DNA of 64,000 bases from Methylobacterium sp. J-030 (GTDB lineage Bacteria > Pseudomonadota > Alphaproteobacteria > Rhizobiales > Beijerinckiaceae): NCBI RefSeq assembly GCF_022829545.1, contig NZ_JAKSYM010000225.1, forward strand, positions 85,632 through 149,631, given 5' to 3'. Shown here piece by piece: positions 18,938 through 27,747 of the stretch. The first letter of the stretch is position 1. Each line of letters starts with the position of its first letter. Under the pieces are notes generated by a model. That model did no database searches, was not told the origin of the DNA, and saw only the letters and a program-made list of their open reading frames with translations. A program made the translations under genes and the position numbers.

Positions 18938-19630
18938 ATGAGCGCTGTGAAGACGCTTGAGGCCGTGGCACGCGACCGGGTCGGCAAGGGGGCCGCCCGG
19001 GCCGTTCGTCGCCAGGGCCAAGTTCCCGCCGTCATCTACGGGGGCGGCCAGCCGCCGCAATCCATCGCGGTCGACCTCATCCGCGCCCGCACCCTGATCT
19101 ACGCCGGCGGCTTCAAGACCACGCTGTTCGAGATCAACGCCGGCGGCAAGAAGATCCGCGCGATTCCGCGCGACTTCCAGCTCGACCCGGTCAGCGGCGT
19201 GCCGCTGCACGTCGACTTCCTGCGCGTCGTCTCGGGCCAGACCGTCACGGTCGAGGTGCCGGTGCACTTCGTCAACGAGGACGCGGCTCCCGGCATCAAG
19301 AAGCTCGGCGGCACCCTCAACATCGTGGCCCACACCCTGAGCCTCGACGTCGCCCCCGACCAGATCCCGGACGCGATCGAGGTCGACCTCACCGGCCGCG
19401 CGATCGGCGACGTGATCCACGTCTCCGACATCAAGATCCCGGCCGGCACCTACACCGGCGAGCAGACCGATCCCGTCGCCAACATCGTGCCGCCGACCGT
19501 GCTCGGCGCCGAGGTGGAGGCCGAGGAGGCCGCCATCGCCGAGGCGCAGGCGACCGAGGCTGCCGAGGAGAAGGCCGAAGCCGAAGCCGGGGCCGCCGAG
19601 GACGAGAAGAAGGACGATGCGGAGGCCTGA
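18938..19630 (+). CDS. rplY: 50S ribosomal protein L25/general stress protein Ctc
   Basis: Ribosomal protein binding 5S rRNA, long (CTC/TL5) form. The 230-residue product has the N-terminal 5S-binding domain (EAVARDRVGKGAARAVRRQG, PAVIYGGG, then FQLDPVSGVPLHVDFLRV), a C-terminal beta domain (VEVPVHFVNEDAAPGIKKLG), and a 45-residue acidic Ala/Glu tail ending EDEKKDDAEA, typical of alphaproteobacteria. ATG 18938 is preceded by gaagga at 9-14 nt; the frame extends far upstream but only as non-protein-like sequence. A leader hairpin lies at 18876 and a strong terminator at 19658. pth, often its neighbour, is not present here. Confidence 0.96.
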   Translation: MSAVKTLEAVARDRVGKGAARAVRRQGQVPAVIYGGGQPPQSIAVDLIRARTLIYAGGFKTTLFEINAGGKKIRAIPRDFQLDPVSGVPLHVDFLRVVSGQTVTVEVPVHFVNEDAAPGIKKLGGTLNIVAHTLSLDVAPDQIPDAIEVDLTGRAIGDVIHVSDIKIPAGTYTGEQTDPVANIVPPTVLGAEVEAEEAAIAEAQATEAAEEKAEAEAGAAEDEKKDDAEA

Positions 19631-19657
19631 GCCTCGACGCACCGTCCAGCCAGACCG

Positions 19658-19690
19658 AGAGCCCCGGCCCTGCCGGGGCTCTCTTCGTTT
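19658..19690 (+). terminator. Terminator after rplY
   Basis: Perfect 11 bp stem agagccccggc / gccggggctct (19658-19668 with 19672-19682), 3 nt loop, followed by cttcgttt. It lies 28 bp after the rplY stop and 14 bp before the end of the convergent pdxH gene, so it may serve both. Confidence 0.85.
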
Positions 19691-19703
19691 CGGGGAAGGG
19701 CAC

Positions 19704-20381
19704 TCACGGGTAGAGCCGGGCGCGGCTCCAGCCGTCGCCGGCCCGGGTGAAGCGGACCCGGTCGTGCAGGCGGTAATCGCCGTTCTGCCAGAACTCGATG
19801 CTCACCGGCGCGATGCGGAAGCCGGTCCAGTGCGCAGGCCGGGGGATCGGCCCGTCGCCGTAGCGCTCGGACAACGCGGCCACGGCTCGCATCAGCGTGG
19901 CGCGGTCGGCGAGCGGGCGGGATTGCTGGCTGGCGATGGCGCCGAGGCGGCTCTCCGGATGCCGACTCGCGAAATAGGCATCCGCCTCCTCCGGGGTTAC
20001 CGGCGAGACCGCGCCCCGGGCGCGCACCTGCCGCCGCAGGCTCTTCCAGTGCAGCACCAGGGCCGCCTGCGGGTTCTGCGCAAGCTCCTCCCCCTTGGCG
20101 GATTGCGCGTTGGTGTAGAAAACGAAGCCGCGCGCGTCAAAACCCTTCAGCAGCACGACGCGGACATCGGGCAGCCCGTCGGATCCCGCGGTGGCGAGCG
20201 CCATCGCGTTCGGATCCTCCGGCTCGGCGGCCTCCGCCTCCTTCATCCAGGCGGAGAACAGCGCGACGGGGTCGTCGCTCCGGGTGAAATCCGCAGCCTG
20301 CGGGTCATCGGTCCTTAACTGATCCACGCCAAGACTCCTGCCTGCCGCGTCCAGGGCCTGAGGGGGCACCGACATCGGCAT
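19704..20381 (-). CDS. pdxH: Pyridoxamine 5'-phosphate oxidase
   Basis: FMN-dependent oxidase producing pyridoxal 5'-phosphate from PNP or PMP, the last step of vitamin B6 synthesis and salvage. The 225-residue product shows family segments DPVALFSAWMKEAEAAEP, AMALATAGSDGLPDVRVVLLKG (FMN site), FYTNAQSAKGEELAQNP, HWKSLRRQVRARG, and ends FTRAGDGWSRARLYP, with the typical terminal RLxP. Start ATG 20381 is chosen because the residues upstream (open to 20552) are Arg/Pro-rich; a start six bases later (20375) is equally possible. It is divergent from a lipoprotein gene 38 bp away, implying back-to-back promoters overlapping the starts. Confidence 0.96.
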   Translation of the reverse strand: MPMSVPPQALDAAGRSLGVDQLRTDDPQAADFTRSDDPVALFSAWMKEAEAAEPEDPNAMALATAGSDGLPDVRVVLLKGFDARGFVFYTNAQSAKGEELAQNPQAALVLHWKSLRRQVRARGAVSPVTPEEADAYFASRHPESRLGAIASQQSRPLADRATLMRAVAALSERYGDGPIPRPAHWTGFRIAPVSIEFWQNGDYRLHDRVRFTRAGDGWSRARLYP

Positions 20382-20419
20382 GTTCGGTCGAGCGGAAAGC
20401 CCGTCGTGAGTCAGGTGTA

Positions 20420-20950
20420 ATGCGGCGATGCGCGTGTAAAGGGTCACGGCGAGGGTCACGCTTCGGCGCGCCCGTGCTGTCGCTCGCGATGATGCTGGTC
20501 CTGTGCGGCTGCAGCCAGCCGCTGCTCGTCTTCCGCGGGGAGGCGGAGGCACCGCCCATCATCGCGGAGCCCACCGTCACCGGCAGCATCGAGAAGCGGC
20601 CCCTGAGCTTCGGCAAGGACCTTGTCGAGGAGGATTGGCGGCGGGCCCGGGCGGCCCTGGCGGTCGCGCTGGATCCGCAGGGCAATGGGCGCCCCGTGAA
20701 GTGGGACAACCCGGAGACCGGACTGCACGGCACGATCAATCCCACCGGCCTGCCTTACGTGGCCGACGACCTGATCTGCCGCAACTTCCTGGCCTCCGTG
20801 GTCGGCCCGCAGCGCAGCCGCTTCGTGCGCGGCACCGGCTGCAAGCCCTCGGGCGGCGCCTGGGCGCTCACGCGCATCCGGACTGCGAAGGCTCCGAACG
20901 CCCCGGACGACAACCGGCCCCATGCCGGGGCCGGCGCAGCTCCTCAGTAG
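20420..20950 (+). CDS. Small outer-membrane-type lipoprotein, surface-antigen-like
   Basis: 176-residue protein with a basic N-terminus, a hydrophobic stretch and a lipobox (MMLVLCGCSQ), so a diacylglycerol-modified lipoprotein after cleavage at the second Cys is expected. The mature part contains LVEEDWRRARAALAVALDPQG, KWDNPETGLHGTINPTG and a Cys pair (DLICRNF, GTGCKPSG), the pattern of the RT0821/Lpp0805 surface-protein group. Role in the envelope is unknown. It is divergent to pdxH and its end overlaps the convergent gene 20944-21237 by 7 bp. Confidence 0.82.
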   Translation: MRRCACKGSRRGSRFGAPVLSLAMMLVLCGCSQPLLVFRGEAEAPPIIAEPTVTGSIEKRPLSFGKDLVEEDWRRARAALAVALDPQGNGRPVKWDNPETGLHGTINPTGLPYVADDLICRNFLASVVGPQRSRFVRGTGCKPSGGAWALTRIRTAKAPNAPDDNRPHAGAGAAPQ

Positions 20951-21237
20951 GGATAGCCGTAATAGGGCCGCATGCGCAGCCGCGGCTGGGCGGCCGGCGG
21001 GGCGACGTAGCGGGCGGCGGCCTCGGGATCGTAGGCCCGGATGTAGGGATCGAGCGCCGGGTCGCGGTAATTGCCGTTGTTCACGCCGGCCGAGCGGTCG
21101 TTGCCGCTGAGCGCCGCGTAGGGCGAGAGCCCGCTGCCACTGTCGCCGCCACCGCCGCCACCGAACGCGAAGGCCGCACCCGGGGCGGCGACGAGCAGCA
21201 TCGCGGCCAGCGGTATCGTCAGCGTCTTGCGCGTCAT
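20944..21237 (-). CDS. Small exported Gly/Tyr/Pro-rich protein
   Basis: 97 residues with a signal peptide (LTIPLAAMLLVAAPGAAFA, cleavage near residue 24), then a glycine run (FGGGGGGDSGSG), a Asn/Arg/Asp-rich middle (GNYRDPALDPYIRAYDPEAA) and a Pro/Tyr end (MRPYYGYPY). No family recognised; an exported, probably unstructured envelope protein is the most I can say. ATG at 21237 with a gggac stretch upstream. Convergent with the lipoprotein gene. Confidence 0.75.
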   Translation of the reverse strand: MTRKTLTIPLAAMLLVAAPGAAFAFGGGGGGDSGSGLSPYAALSGNDRSAGVNNGNYRDPALDPYIRAYDPEAAARYVAPPAAQPRLRMRPYYGYPY

Positions 21238-21576
21238 GTCCCGTCTCCAAAACCTCTGACTGAGCGAACGGCTCAGCCGAACAGGGAGTTCCCGGGCGGC
21301 CCCGGACTCTCGCGCGACACGGTATCACGGACACGCAACAGAGATTTACGATGCCGGACGAAACGCATCAATTTTTGATGACGTCGACAGGAATCGCGCT
21401 GTGCAGGTGCCCTGTTCCGGTAGACAACAGATCGGTCTTGCTGGATCGTACCTCCAAGAAACAGCTTCCAAGCCCGCATCGATCGTATTGCCGGTCGTCT
21501 GGCGGCACTGTTCAGGGCCCTTCACCGTGCGCGTCGTGACGCAATACGATAGGCCGAGCGCGAGGCCGAGCGGCTG
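21238..21576. other. 339 bp divergent intergenic region
   Basis: Lies between the small exported-protein gene (minus) and the GINT1-like gene (plus). The centre (about 21340-21470) is clearly more AT-rich than its surroundings and includes the short palindrome atcaa-ttt-ttgat (21367-21379). Short frames here (for example 21351-21539) lack ribosome-binding sites and look random. It probably holds two promoters. Confidence 0.45.
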
Positions 21577-23184
21577 ATGGAGCGGGTGATCGGCGGCCCG
21601 GACCGGCCAGCGGCCGGCGGCCGGGCTCCGCCCGGGCCGGGACCTCACGCGACCGGCCAGGGCGCCGTTGCGCGGTCCGTGACCGTGCGCCTCGACCGCC
21701 GGTCCCTGCGCGGCTGGCATATCCGCCTCCTCGACCAGATCGCCCAGCGGCCCGACCGGCGCGTCCGGATCGCCTGGGTGACCCAGAGCGGGGGTCTGCC
21801 GGCGAATGCGGAACTGCTGTTCCGCCTGGAGGCGGCGATCCACGGGTTGCCGCGCCCGGGGCTGGCCACCGCGGCCGAGCCCGTCGCCCTCGCGCCCTAC
21901 GAGGCCGGGCCGGACGAGCCTGTGAAAATCGGGGACGACATCGTCCTCGACCTCGCGGGCGCGCCGACGGCGCCGGCGGCCGGGCCAGTCTGGCGGCTCG
22001 ACTTCGATGGCCTGCCCGGGGAGGCGGGCCTGCTCGCCGCCCTGTTCGCCCGCCGAGCGCCGGTGGCGGCCCTGCGCGGACCGGACGGCGCCCCGGTGGC
22101 GGTGGGCCGCCTCGGGGCGGAATCGCACACCGTGATGCTCGCCGCCTTCGAGGATTACCTCGCGCGGACGATCACGCTGATCGCCGCCGCCCTCGACGGG
22201 GCCGGGTCGCCGGTGCTGCCCGACGGCGCCGAGGCGCCGCTGCAGCCGGGCCGCGCCTTCGACCTCGACGGGTTCGGAGCCGGGCGGCGCGCCGCCGGGG
22301 GGCTCGCCCGGCAGATCGCCCGACGGCTCTACGCGCTCTGCTTCCAGGGCCCGCAATGGCGGGTGGGCTGGCGGCAGGTCGTCGGCCCCGACCTGATCGA
22401 CCTGCGCCGCCACCCGGAGGGCGGCTGGAACGACCTGCCCGACGACGGGCGCCGCTTCTACGCCGACCCCTTCGCCATCGCCCGGGACGGGGCCGTGACC
22501 CTGTTCGTCGAGGAGTTCGACTATCGCCGGGGCAAGGGGGTGATCTCGGCGGTGGGGTTCGAAGCGGGCGGCCCCCGGGGGCGGCCGGAGCCGGTGCTCG
22601 AACTCGAGACGCACCTCTCCTACCCCTTCGTCTTCGAGGCGGACGGGCAGGTCTGGATGATCCCGGAATCCCACGCCTCCGGCACGATCGACCTCTACCG
22701 GGCCACAGCCTTCCCGCGGGGCTGGGTCCACGAGGCGGTGCTGGTGGACGGGGTCGTGGCCAGCGACGCGACGCTGCTGCGCCACGGCGGCCGCTGGTGG
22801 CTGTTCGCCACGGTCCGGGCCGGCGGGGGCAGCTATTCCGACACCCTGCACCTCTGGCACGCGCCGCATTTCCGCGGCCCCTGGACGCCGCACCAGCGCA
22901 ACCCGGTGCTGATCGATGTCGGCTCGGCCCGGGCCGCCGGACCGGTCGTGGCGCGGGACGGCGCCCTGATCCGGCCGGTGCAGGATTGCCGCGGCGGCTA
23001 CGGCGCGGCGCTCGGGCTCGCCCGGATCCTACGCCTCGACGAGGAGGGCTACGCCCAGCGGGTCGAGACCCGGCTCGGGCCCGGTGCGGCCTGGCCGGGC
23101 TCGCGCCTGCACATGCTGAGCGCGGCGGGCGGCCTGGAATTCATCGACGGCTCGCGCCCGGCCCGGCCGCGGCTGCTGGGCTGA
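21577..23184 (+). CDS. Two-domain protein with GINT1-like (glucosamine inositolphosphorylceramide transferase N-terminal type) beta-propeller
   Basis: 535-residue cytosolic protein. Residues about 35-240 form an alpha/beta domain (SLRGWHIRLLDQIAQRPDRR, later WRLDFDGLPGEAGLLAALFA) that recalls formyltransferase-like domains fused in bacterial polysaccharide loci. From about residue 265 a five-bladed propeller of the glycoside-hydrolase-43-like type follows: blades carry FYADPFAIARDG, LSYPFVFEADGQVWMIPES, DATLLRHGGRWWLFAT and SARAAGPVVARDGALIRPVQ. Plant GINT1 glycosylates sphingolipids; bacterial members probably act in cell-surface sugar or lipid modification. No glycan cluster is adjacent. 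The GT64 catalytic domain of the plant enzyme is missing. Start ATG 21577 is tentative. Confidence 0.8.
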   Translation: MERVIGGPDRPAAGGRAPPGPGPHATGQGAVARSVTVRLDRRSLRGWHIRLLDQIAQRPDRRVRIAWVTQSGGLPANAELLFRLEAAIHGLPRPGLATAAEPVALAPYEAGPDEPVKIGDDIVLDLAGAPTAPAAGPVWRLDFDGLPGEAGLLAALFARRAPVAALRGPDGAPVAVGRLGAESHTVMLAAFEDYLARTITLIAAALDGAGSPVLPDGAEAPLQPGRAFDLDGFGAGRRAAGGLARQIARRLYALCFQGPQWRVGWRQVVGPDLIDLRRHPEGGWNDLPDDGRRFYADPFAIARDGAVTLFVEEFDYRRGKGVISAVGFEAGGPRGRPEPVLELETHLSYPFVFEADGQVWMIPESHASGTIDLYRATAFPRGWVHEAVLVDGVVASDATLLRHGGRWWLFATVRAGGGSYSDTLHLWHAPHFRGPWTPHQRNPVLIDVGSARAAGPVVARDGALIRPVQDCRGGYGAALGLARILRLDEEGYAQRVETRLGPGAAWPGSRLHMLSAAGGLEFIDGSRPARPRLLG

Positions 23185-23309
23185 TCCGGGCCGCCCGGTC
23201 CCCCTTTCAGTGTCGAACGGCACCCGGTTGCGGCTCGCATCCCGGCTCCGGCCGCGCTAAGCGAGGGCTTCGCGCGCGATCCTTCCAAAAAAACGCCGGG
23301 ACGATCTTC

Positions 23310-25277
23310 ATGGCGAGCCCCGTCGAACATGCGAGCTTCCTGCCGCCGGTCCTGACCTTCCTGTCGGCGGCGGTGATCGGCGTGCCGATCTTCCGGCTGA
23401 TCGGCCAGAGCGCCGTGCTGGGCTACCTCGTGGCCGGCGTGCTGATCGGGCCCTCCGGCCTGTCGCTGATCGCCGAACCGGAGACCGCCGCCAGCGTCGC
23501 CGAGATCGGCGTGGTGCTGCTGCTGTTCATCGTCGGGCTGGAGCTGCACCTGTCGCAGCTCGTCTCGATGCGGCGCGACATCTTCGGCCTGGGCACCGCG
23601 CAGCTCGTCGTCTGCGCCCTGGTGCTCGGCGGTGCCGGCATGCTGGCCGGCCTGAGCTTCGGGGCGGCCGCGGTGATCGGCCTCGCGCTCGCCCTCTCGG
23701 CCACCGCGGTGGCGCTGCAGCTCCTGGAGGAGCGGGGCGATCTGAACAGCGCCTACGGGGGGCGCGCCTTCGCGGTGCTGCTGTTCCAGGACCTCTCGGT
23801 GGTGGGCATCCTGGCCCTGATGCCGCTGCTCGCCTCGGCCGGCGGGGGGACCGACGCGTCCTGGCTGGGGGAGGCCGCGCTCTCCACCGGCAAGGCGCTC
23901 GGGGCGATCCTGACCGTGGTGCTGGTCGGCCGCTACGGCCTGAACCCGTTCTTCCGGCTGCTGGCCGCCAGCGGCGCCCGCGAGGTGATGACCGCCGCCG
24001 CCCTGCTGGTCGTGCTCGGCACGGCCCTGCTGATGGAGCAGGTCGGCCTGTCGATGGCGATGGGCGCGTTCCTCGCCGGGATCCTGCTCGCCGAGTCGAA
24101 TTTCCGCCATCAGCTCGAGGCCGATATCGAGCCGTTCCGCGGCATGCTGCTCGGCCTGTTCTTCATGAGCGTCGGCATGTCGATCGACGGCCACCTCGTG
24201 CGCGAGGTCTGGCCGGCGCTGTTCGGGGCGACGCTCGCCGCCATCCTGGTGAAGGTCGCCCTGGTGGCGGGCCTGTTCCGGCTGTTCGGCTCGGATACGC
24301 TGGGCGCCCTGCGGGGTGCGGCGGTCCTGGCGCCGGCGGGCGAATTCGCCTTCGTGCTGCTGCCGCAGGCGGAGGATCTCGGCCTCACCGGCGCCACCGC
24401 GACGCGCTTCGCGGTGGCGCTCGCCGCGCTCACCATGCTGATCGGGCCGATCGCCGCCAAGGGCCTCGACAAGCTGATCGAGCGCCGCAACACGCGCAGC
24501 ACCCAGGCGCTGGAGGAGCCCTCCACCGAGCTGGCAGAGAGCGGCGACGCGCGGGTCCTGGTGATCGGCTTCGGGCGGTTCGGGCAGTTGCTGACCCAGG
24601 TGCTCCTCGCCGAGGGCATCAACGCCACCGTCATCGACAAGGACGTGGAACAGCTGCGCGCGGCGTCGCGTTTCGGCTTCCGCATCTATTACGGCGACGG
24701 CACGCGGCTCGACGTGCTGCGCGCCGCCGGGATCGGCCGGGTCGAGCTGGTCTGCATCTGCGTCGACGATCGGGAGGGGGCCCTGAAGATCGTCGACATC
24801 GTGCACGAGGAATTTTCCGAGGTGCGCACCTACGTGCGGGCCTACGACCGCCTGCACGCGGTGGAGCTGATGAACCGGGACGTCGACTACCAGATCCGCG
24901 AGACCGCGGAATCCGCCCTCGCCTTCGGGCGCGCGGCGCTGGAGGCGCTCGGCCTGTCGCCGGAGGCCGCGGCGGCCCGGACCGACGACGTGCGCAAGCG
25001 CGACATCGCCCGCCTCGTCCTGCAGCAGGCGGGCGCCCTGCCGGACGGGTCCAGCTGGATGCGCGGGGCCGCGGCCGAGCTGAAGCCGGAGCCGCTGACC
25101 GTGCCGATCCGGCCCGCCCGGGCGCTCAGCACCGAGACCCGCGACCTCGTGGGCAGCGACCGGCGCGAGGCGGCCGAGCGTGTGCTCGAGAAGCCGGCGC
25201 TCGCCCCGCAGACGGTGGAGATCGAGGGCGATCCGGAGGCGGAGCTGGAGACGGAAGGCAGCATCCGGGATGCATGA
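23310..25277 (+). CDS. CPA2-family monovalent cation:proton antiporter with TrkA-N domain (KefB/KefC-like)
   Basis: Inner-membrane K+(Na+)/H+ exchanger. The 655-residue product has an N-terminal membrane domain of about 12-13 spans (FLSAAVIGVPIFRLIGQSAV, GYLVAGVLIGPSGLSLI), then from about residue 410 a cytosolic Rossmann domain VLVIGFGRFGQLLTQVLLAEG, with GDGTRLDVLRAAG and an acidic end of strand (ATVIDKD), typical of NAD(H)- or nucleotide-gated KTN domains. The last 100 residues are variable. ATG at 23310 follows a weak site; the frame upstream belongs to another gene. Substrate ion is inferred as K+. The MATE gene downstream overlaps the stop. Confidence 0.93.
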   Translation: MASPVEHASFLPPVLTFLSAAVIGVPIFRLIGQSAVLGYLVAGVLIGPSGLSLIAEPETAASVAEIGVVLLLFIVGLELHLSQLVSMRRDIFGLGTAQLVVCALVLGGAGMLAGLSFGAAAVIGLALALSATAVALQLLEERGDLNSAYGGRAFAVLLFQDLSVVGILALMPLLASAGGGTDASWLGEAALSTGKALGAILTVVLVGRYGLNPFFRLLAASGAREVMTAAALLVVLGTALLMEQVGLSMAMGAFLAGILLAESNFRHQLEADIEPFRGMLLGLFFMSVGMSIDGHLVREVWPALFGATLAAILVKVALVAGLFRLFGSDTLGALRGAAVLAPAGEFAFVLLPQAEDLGLTGATATRFAVALAALTMLIGPIAAKGLDKLIERRNTRSTQALEEPSTELAESGDARVLVIGFGRFGQLLTQVLLAEGINATVIDKDVEQLRAASRFGFRIYYGDGTRLDVLRAAGIGRVELVCICVDDREGALKIVDIVHEEFSEVRTYVRAYDRLHAVELMNRDVDYQIRETAESALAFGRAALEALGLSPEAAAARTDDVRKRDIARLVLQQAGALPDGSSWMRGAAAELKPEPLTVPIRPARALSTETRDLVGSDRREAAERVLEKPALAPQTVEIEGDPEAELETEGSIRDA

Positions 25278-26790
25278 CGGCCACGCCCTCCCTCCCCCGC
25301 AGAGGGGGGAGGGGGAGCCGCGGAGCCGCGCGCGCCTGCCTTCCCCGACCGAGACGAGTGACTCCGCAAGCCCGTCCGAGACGGGCCGCTTCGTCACGGG
25401 CTCGATCCTCCGGCACGTGGTGGTGATGGGCGCCACCGGCTCGGTGGGGCTGATGGCGATCTTCGCCGTCGACCTGCTGTCGCTGCTCTACGTCTCGACT
25501 TTGGGCGATCCGAACCTCACCGCGGCGGTCGGCTTCGCCGGCATCGTGCAGTTCTTCGCCACCGCGGTGAATATCGGCCTGATGATCGCCGCGGGCGCCC
25601 TGGTGGGCAAGGCGGTGGGCGCGCACGATCCGGCCTCGGCGCGCCGCCTGTCGACCTCGGCGCTGGCGCTGGGCACCCTCGTCTCCACCCTGATCGCGGT
25701 TCTGATCGCGCTCTGCGCCGAGCCGCTCCTGACCCTGATCGGCGCCCGGGGCGAGGCCCTGCGGGTCGCCACCCTGTTCCTGCACATCACCCTGCCGTCG
25801 AACCCGCTGCTCGCCGCCGGCATGCTGTTCACCGGCCTGCTCCGGGCGGTCGGCGCGGCCGGGCAGGCGATGCTGGTTACGCTCGCCGGCGCTATGGTCA
25901 CCGCGTTCCTTGACCCGCTGCTGATCTTCGCCGCCGGCCTCGGCGTGGAGGGCGCGGCGATCACAGTCTGCGTCGCGCGGGTGACCTTCGTGGCGGTGGG
26001 CCTGCGCGACGTCGCCCGGCACGGGCTCCTGGGCCGGCCCCGCGGCGCGGACCTCCGGGCCGATGCCCTCGCCCTGGCGGTCGTCGCGGGGCCGGCCATC
26101 CTCACCAACCTCGCGCCCTCGGCGGCCAGCGCCTTCCTGGCGCGTCTCTATGCCGGCTACGGGGCCGAAGCGGTCGCGGCCGCCTCGGTGATCGACCGCC
26201 TGACGCCGGTGGCGTTCTGCGGCCTGTTCGCCCTATCGGGGGCGATCGGGCCGATCCTCGCGCAGAACTGGGGGGCGGGCCGGTTCGACCGGATGCGCGG
26301 CGTCCTGCGCAATGCCGCCGGGGTGACGCTCGCCTACGCGAGCGTGGTCTGGCTCGCCCTGGCGCTCGGCCGCGGCCCGATCGCCACCCTGTTCGGCCTG
26401 CACGGCGTCGCGGCCGATCTGTTCGGCTTCTTCTGCCAGGTCGGCGGCGCGATCTGGTTCTTCAACGGCCTGCTGTTCCTGGGCAACGCCGCCTTCAACA
26501 ACCTCGGCTTCCCCTTGCGCTCGACGCTGCTGAACTGGGGCCGGGCGACGCTGGGCACGATCCCGCCCGGCCTGCTCGGCGCGGCGCTCTACGGTCCCCG
26601 GGGCGTGGTCGCCGGCATGGGGCTCGGCTCGCTGGTCTTCGGGGTGCTGGGATTCCTGCTCGCGCGCCGCACGGTCGACCGGCTGGAGGGCGCAGGGCCG
26701 AACCTCCTGCCGACCTCGGGCACGCCGGAGGCGCCCCACCGCGCCGCGCCCCTGCCGGTGGGCCATGCCCATCCCGGCCCGGCGAGCTGA
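25270..26790 (+). CDS. MATE family efflux transporter
   Basis: Twelve-span antiporter of the MatE family that exports drugs or metabolites in exchange for H+ or Na+. From GSILRHVVVMGATGSVGLMA onward the product follows the family, with two similar halves and ending in a polar Pro-rich tail. The only in-frame start before that motif is the ATG at 25270, which overlaps the antiporter stop by 8 bp and gives 506 residues; a GTG at 25417 would cut into the conserved start. With the 25270 start, the family A REP palindrome is translated (residues about 6-17, ALPPPQRGEGEP), giving a 45-residue non-conserved leader. Substrate unknown. Confidence 0.9.
   Translation: MHDGHALPPPQRGEGEPRSRARLPSPTETSDSASPSETGRFVTGSILRHVVVMGATGSVGLMAIFAVDLLSLLYVSTLGDPNLTAAVGFAGIVQFFATAVNIGLMIAAGALVGKAVGAHDPASARRLSTSALALGTLVSTLIAVLIALCAEPLLTLIGARGEALRVATLFLHITLPSNPLLAAGMLFTGLLRAVGAAGQAMLVTLAGAMVTAFLDPLLIFAAGLGVEGAAITVCVARVTFVAVGLRDVARHGLLGRPRGADLRADALALAVVAGPAILTNLAPSAASAFLARLYAGYGAEAVAAASVIDRLTPVAFCGLFALSGAIGPILAQNWGAGRFDRMRGVLRNAAGVTLAYASVVWLALALGRGPIATLFGLHGVAADLFGFFCQVGGAIWFFNGLLFLGNAAFNNLGFPLRSTLLNWGRATLGTIPPGLLGAALYGPRGVVAGMGLGSLVFGVLGFLLARRTVDRLEGAGPNLLPTSGTPEAPHRAAPLPVGHAHPGPAS
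25290..25313. repeat. REP-like palindrome, family A (copy 4), inside a coding region
   Basis: Core ccctcccccgcagagggggg at 25290-25309, same orientation as the copy at 16204. It lies 13 bp after the antiporter stop and, on the preferred start, within codons 7-15 of the MATE gene. Confidence 0.85.
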
Positions 26791-26906
26791 ACGCGACGGT
26801 CGGGCTGCACTGAGCACAAGTAAACCGGGTAGGAACTGGTATTTCCCCGCGCAACGGGTCACGATGCTCTCCCCGGCCGGTCTGACCGGGCCAGGATCAT
26901 GGCGTC

Positions 26907-27653
26907 ATGTTCAACCCGCTCGAGATGTTCCAGGCCCAGGGCGATGCCGGGTTCCAGGCTTTGGGTCAGCCCTTCGGCCTGACGACCGAGCAGACGACCC
27001 GCGCCTTCGAGGCCCTGATGCCGGCCCTGACCCTCGGCCTCCAACGCAGCGTCGGCATGGATCCGGCCGGCCTCGCCCGGATGTTCGGCCTGCCCGACGC
27101 GTCGCGCCCCGCGGCACCGCAGGGGCTCGATGCCCTCAGCCAGATGTTCGGTTCGGCCCAGTTGCTGCAGGGGGTGCTGCAGCAGGCCTCGGCCACGAGC
27201 GGCGTCGGCGCGCAGGTGCTGCGCCAGATGCTGCCGATGATGGCGGGCGCCGTGGTGGCCAGCATCGTCCACGTGCTGCTGAACCAGCCGCAGCCCGCGC
27301 CCACTCAGGCGCGGGCCAGCGCGCCGCCCGCACCTGGGCCGTTCCCCTTCGGACCGGCCTGGGCCGAGATGGCCCGGACCTTCCTGCCCGCCGAGCCCCC
27401 GCCCCCCAAGCCGGCGCCCAAACCCGCGGCGAAGCCGGGCGAGGCCGGCTCGGACATGCTCCAGCAGATGCTGCGCACCGGGGCCGAGGTGCAGGGCAAC
27501 AACATCCGGGCGATGCAGGACCTGTTCGAGACCTTTTGGCCGACGAAAGGCACGCCGGCCGAAGACCCCCGGGACAGGCAGGCCTCCCCGCCGTCCGAGC
27601 CGCAGGCCGCGAAGGCCAAGCGCGGGCGCCCGCCGCAGGGCGGGACCGGGTGA
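26907..27653 (+). CDS. DUF937 domain-containing protein
   Basis: 248-residue protein. Residues 1-130 are helical and match the DUF937 pattern (MFNPLEMFQAQGDAGFQALG, FEALMPALTLGLQRS, then LLQGVLQQASATSGVGAQVL and a hydrophobic GAVVASIVHVLLNQP). A Pro/Ala-rich linker (APPAPGPFPFGP, PPPPKPAPKPAAKP) leads to a second helical piece DMLQQMLRTGAEVQGNNIRAM and a basic tail. Function of the family is unknown. ATG 26907 lies 116 bp after the MATE gene; the cupin gene follows after 94 bp. Confidence 0.85.
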   Translation: MFNPLEMFQAQGDAGFQALGQPFGLTTEQTTRAFEALMPALTLGLQRSVGMDPAGLARMFGLPDASRPAAPQGLDALSQMFGSAQLLQGVLQQASATSGVGAQVLRQMLPMMAGAVVASIVHVLLNQPQPAPTQARASAPPAPGPFPFGPAWAEMARTFLPAEPPPPKPAPKPAAKPGEAGSDMLQQMLRTGAEVQGNNIRAMQDLFETFWPTKGTPAEDPRDRQASPPSEPQAAKAKRGRPPQGGTG

Positions 27654-27747
27654 CGCAGGGGCAAAGCCGCCGCGGCCGTTGACCCGGCGGATCCACGCCG
27701 CATCTCGTCGCCGACCGGCTGCGTTCTGTCGCCCGTGAGAGGCAACG

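Noticed and set aside
21273..21539. Two short overlapping frames in the divergent spacer
   Set aside because: No ribosome-binding sites, no recognisable motif, unusual composition.
22356..23309. Apparent long fusion upstream of the CPA2 antiporter in the same frame
   Set aside because: The first 318 codons overlap the GINT1-like gene in another frame and read as Arg/Pro/Gly-rich; the antiporter starts cleanly at 23310.
23049..25436. 795-codon open frame antisense to the CPA2 antiporter
   Set aside because: Same reasoning; rich in Arg/Gly/His/Gln and without any domain.
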